Source: Syntrophomonadaceae bacterium
GTDB lineage: Bacteria; Bacillota; Syntrophomonadia; Syntrophomonadales; Syntrophomonadaceae
NCBI GenBank assembly: GCA_028683995.1
Contig: JAQUGU010000088.1
Location: 1-6,977, forward strand
Length of the DNA: 6,977 nt
Direction of reading: 5' to 3'
Position 1 is the first letter of the stretch. Each line of letters begins with the position of its first letter. The position numbers and the translations under genes are program-made. Positions 5,350 through 6,977 of this stretch are shown here, piece by piece. The notes below the pieces were generated by a model. It was not told the DNA's origin. It ran no database searches and saw only the letters and a list, made by a program, of their open reading frames with translations.

Positions 5350-5453
5350 ACTACTGATGAAATAAGATTAACTGATTCCCATCTTTTTTTGACGTAGCAA
5401 CCTTAATTGTGACACCCACAACCTTAATTGCAACCAACGGGAGCATCAGTAGT
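5350..5453. promoter_or_regulatory. Inverted repeat enclosing a 12-nt direct repeat, upstream of the ComB-like gene
   Basis: ACTACTGATG (5350-5359) and CATCAGTAGT (5444-5453) are exact inverted repeats 84 bases apart. Between them CAACCTTAATTG occurs twice (5398-5409 and 5419-5430), starts 21 bases apart, which is two helical turns. On the minus strand these read CAATTAAGGTTG, 80-115 bases before the ComB-like start. This suits a tandem operator or a leader RNA with a closing stem; a small MITE-like insertion is another reading. No known riboswitch was recognised. Confidence 0.4.
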
Positions 5454-5476
5454 GCCCGAAGGGTGTAGGGTGATAT

Positions 5477-5600
5477 ACGCAGATTAACGCAGCTATTTGT
5501 CCTTAAGCTTTTGTCAGCACCATTCTGCGTCCATCAGCGTTCTCTGCGTCCAATTTTATTAAAATCCGCGTAAATCCTTAATTATCCGCGTCATCCGCGT
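5477..5600. repeat. Block of degenerate ACGCGGAT/ACGCAGA phrase repeats after the EndoQ gene
   Basis: The block contains ACGCAGATTAACGCAG (5477-5492), then in the opposite sense TCTGCGTCCATCAGCGTT (5524-5541) with CTGCGTCC again at 5544-5551, ATCCGCGTAAATCC (5564-5577) and ATCCGCGTCATCCGCGT (5584-5600). The unit is an 8-12-base phrase repeated imperfectly. The left part is inverted relative to the right, so ACGCAG/CTGCGT arms could fold into a long hairpin. It begins 4 bases past the EndoQ stop codon and contains no gene. Confidence 0.7.
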
Positions 5601-5604
5601 GAAT

Positions 5605-6780
5605 TTACCCGCCTATTTCCTTCTTAACCCGGCCATATTTGCCTCCCCCACCCGGGTTGATGGCTAACCGCCCTACCCGCATGCGAGCAATCTGAGAGGC
5701 AATATTGTCTCCTGCTACCCTCTCAATATCGTCTATACTGGCCTTTTCCAGGATATTAATCTCAGTAAAAAAGAAAGATAAAAGTTTCTCTTTTAGTTTA
5801 GGCCCTACTCCAGGTAAATCCTTTAGAGGTACCCGGTATTTATAAGGGGGACGCCCCAGGGGATGATGTGTTTCCTGCTGATCCCCGATTTCTATAATAC
5901 GGTCATAAACCCCCATTACCATCTTTTCATTACCACAGTGGCTGCAGCTGAAAATGGGGGGCTCATCGCCAGTTATAGTGGAGCATTTGGTACAATAGCT
6001 GCGATGGTATTTACCCATCAAGGGGTCCATTCCGTAATTGGCCAGAACCCTTCGTCCCTCGCAATTTTCCAGGCAGTATTTTAGTTCTTGAAAGTTCTTA
6101 TCCACCATGCGTAAAAGATTGTATTCGCGACCTATGTTATCTGCCGAATGGGCGTCCGAATTGGACAGGAAAGTATAATTACGCGTTTCTCCTATCATGT
6201 CAGCCATATCACTATCAGCACTTAATCCCAGTTCCAGCGCTCTAATATGCCCGGCATCTCTTCCCAGTTTATCGGCCAGGCGTCTGGTCCATATGCCATA
6301 TACCCCTTTATGCGGGGTAAAAGCATGGGCTGGGCAAAATATGCCGTCCAAAACAAAACTCAGGTTTATAAGTTCAGCTGTGGAAACATTTGCTCTTTGA
6401 GTGGAAAGAGCCATGTTTCTTATCCGGCTACGCATGTACTTCTGGTAAGCTTTTATGCTTTCTAAATGGGGCAGGTAAATAATCAGGTGTACCCCTTCCC
6501 GGCTTTCCACCTCGCAGGCAGGAATTAACAGCACCCCATTGCGGGCTGTCATGCCACCCCGGGGGTGCTCCCGCAACTCGCCGGTCTTAAGCATAGCCTC
6601 TATTTCAGTGCTAACCAGTATACTGCCGGCATCCACTATGCCTACCATATCCAATCCTTTACGCGGTGCTGCCTCATAAAGGACCGAATGTAAATCCATT
6701 TTGCGGGAAGCAGTAATCTTTACCGCCCGTCCGCCCGCACTGCCAACATGAATATGCAGGTCAGCGTAAACATTTCTCAA
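5605..6780 (-). CDS. endoQ: Endonuclease Q family protein (PHP domain, zinc finger, helix-hairpin-helix)
   Basis: EndoQ cleaves DNA 5' of deaminated bases such as uracil, hypoxanthine and xanthine, and at abasic sites, starting repair. The 391-residue protein begins with a PHP domain: DLHIH (7-11), IVDAG (48-52), CEVES (89-93), GVHLI (96-100), PAHAF (150-154) and SDAH (208-211) supply the expected metal ligands H9, H11, D50, E90, H98, H152, D209 and H211. A four-cysteine zinc site follows (C263, C266, C279, C282), then a helix-hairpin-helix DLPGVGPKLKEKL (321-333) for DNA binding, and a glycine-rich basic tail. This is the full EndoQ layout (TIGR00375) with no missing element. The start is TTG 6780: GAGGGG lies six bases upstream inside the end of the NUDIX gene, and the following residues are the conserved PHP opening. 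Only two bases separate the genes, so they are co-transcribed and probably translationally coupled. Confidence 0.9.
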   Translation of the reverse strand: MRNVYADLHIHVGSAGGRAVKITASRKMDLHSVLYEAAPRKGLDMVGIVDAGSILVSTEIEAMLKTGELREHPRGGMTARNGVLLIPACEVESREGVHLIIYLPHLESIKAYQKYMRSRIRNMALSTQRANVSTAELINLSFVLDGIFCPAHAFTPHKGVYGIWTRRLADKLGRDAGHIRALELGLSADSDMADMIGETRNYTFLSNSDAHSADNIGREYNLLRMVDKNFQELKYCLENCEGRRVLANYGMDPLMGKYHRSYCTKCSTITGDEPPIFSCSHCGNEKMVMGVYDRIIEIGDQQETHHPLGRPPYKYRVPLKDLPGVGPKLKEKLLSFFFTEINILEKASIDDIERVAGDNIASQIARMRVGRLAINPGGGGKYGRVKKEIGG

Positions 6781-6782
6781 GT

Positions 6783-6977
6783 TTATCCCCTCACCAAATG
6801 ATTAAAAGCATATTGTATTCCTATAATACTCTTACCGTCAACGATTTGACCTGTAAAAATCATCCGGTAAGCCTCTTTTAGCGGTATACTGACGTTTTCC
6901 AGGAATTCGTCAGCATCAGGGTTCTTTTCCCCGGCAGTTAAATCCCAGGCCAGAAACAGGTGCAGCTTTTCATTGCA
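6783..6977 (-). CDS. nudF: NUDIX hydrolase, ADP-ribose pyrophosphatase type, C-terminal part (runs off the window)
   Basis: The last 64 codons of a gene that begins beyond the right edge; it ends at TAA 6783-6785. The visible segment starts NEKLHLFLAWDLTAGEKNPD, continues with DEFLENVSIPLKEA and ends SIIGIQYAFNHLVRG. The pattern NEK-h-hLFLA-x-LT-x-GE-x-PD-x-DEF/E-x-hxV...PL-x-EA...I-x-DxKSIIG is typical of the C-terminal half of bacterial ADP-ribose pyrophosphatases such as B. subtilis NudF. The NUDIX box itself is outside the window, so catalytic integrity cannot be judged. The enzyme would hydrolyse ADP-ribose to AMP and ribose 5-phosphate. It overlaps the EndoQ Shine-Dalgarno sequence and forms an operon with it. 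Confidence 0.78.
   Translation of the reverse strand, partial: CNEKLHLFLAWDLTAGEKNPDADEFLENVSIPLKEAYRMIFTGQIVDGKSIIGIQYAFNHLVRG

Noticed and set aside
5477..5600. CRISPR array reading of the repeated CCGCGT/CTGCGT phrases
   Set aside because: Units are only 8-12 bases, vary in sequence and orientation, and have no regular 30-40-base spacers; no cas gene is present.

Overview
The window reads as a chromosomal segment of a spore-forming Firmicute, probably of the Desulfotomaculum/Pelotomaculum (Peptococcaceae) type. The evidence is a SpoIIM N-terminus at the left edge, a CBS-regulated manganese pyrophosphatase like those of Moorella and clostridia, frequent TTG/GTG starts with strong Shine-Dalgarno (SD) sequences, and moderate GC. 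The taxonomic guess is inference, because no rRNA or full marker gene is present. Every gene I can support is on the minus strand, so transcription runs from high to low coordinates.

Reading in that direction: (1) 6977-5605 holds the end of a NudF-like ADP-ribose NUDIX hydrolase and, 2 nt later, endonuclease Q, which nicks DNA at deaminated bases. (2) 5604-5318 is a non-coding spacer with degenerate ACGCGGAT/ACGCAGA phrase repeats, a 10-bp inverted repeat and a 12-nt direct repeat. (3) 5317-4652 is a protein colinear with ComB (2-phosphosulfolactate phosphatase) but with altered motifs. (4) 4651-4281 is AT-rich non-coding DNA with a perfect TATAAT box. (5) 4280-2354 is a two-gene RloA-RloB cassette (AAA15 ATPase plus RloB), an AbiL-type candidate anti-phage system, much lower in GC than its neighbours. 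(6) 2353-2100 holds what may be remains of a plus-strand gene. (7) 2099-2003 is a dyad-rich leader. (8) 2002-659 is the CBS-domain pyrophosphatase ppaC. (9) 658-129 is non-coding, with phrase repeats, hairpins and a clear minus-strand terminator. (10) 128-1 is the start of spoIIM.

How it fits together: NudF and EndoQ are housekeeping (nucleotide sanitation and repair), SpoIIM is needed for forespore engulfment, and PpaC removes pyrophosphate under adenine-nucleotide control. The rloAB cassette looks like a cargo insertion between ppaC and the ComB-like gene: it has its own promoter, the two genes overlap by 20 nt, and it is flanked by gene-poor AT-rich DNA. The best candidates for something new are this lone rloAB cassette, the ComB-like protein, the stacked operators before ppaC, and a dispersed short-phrase repeat family found in three of the gaps between genes.
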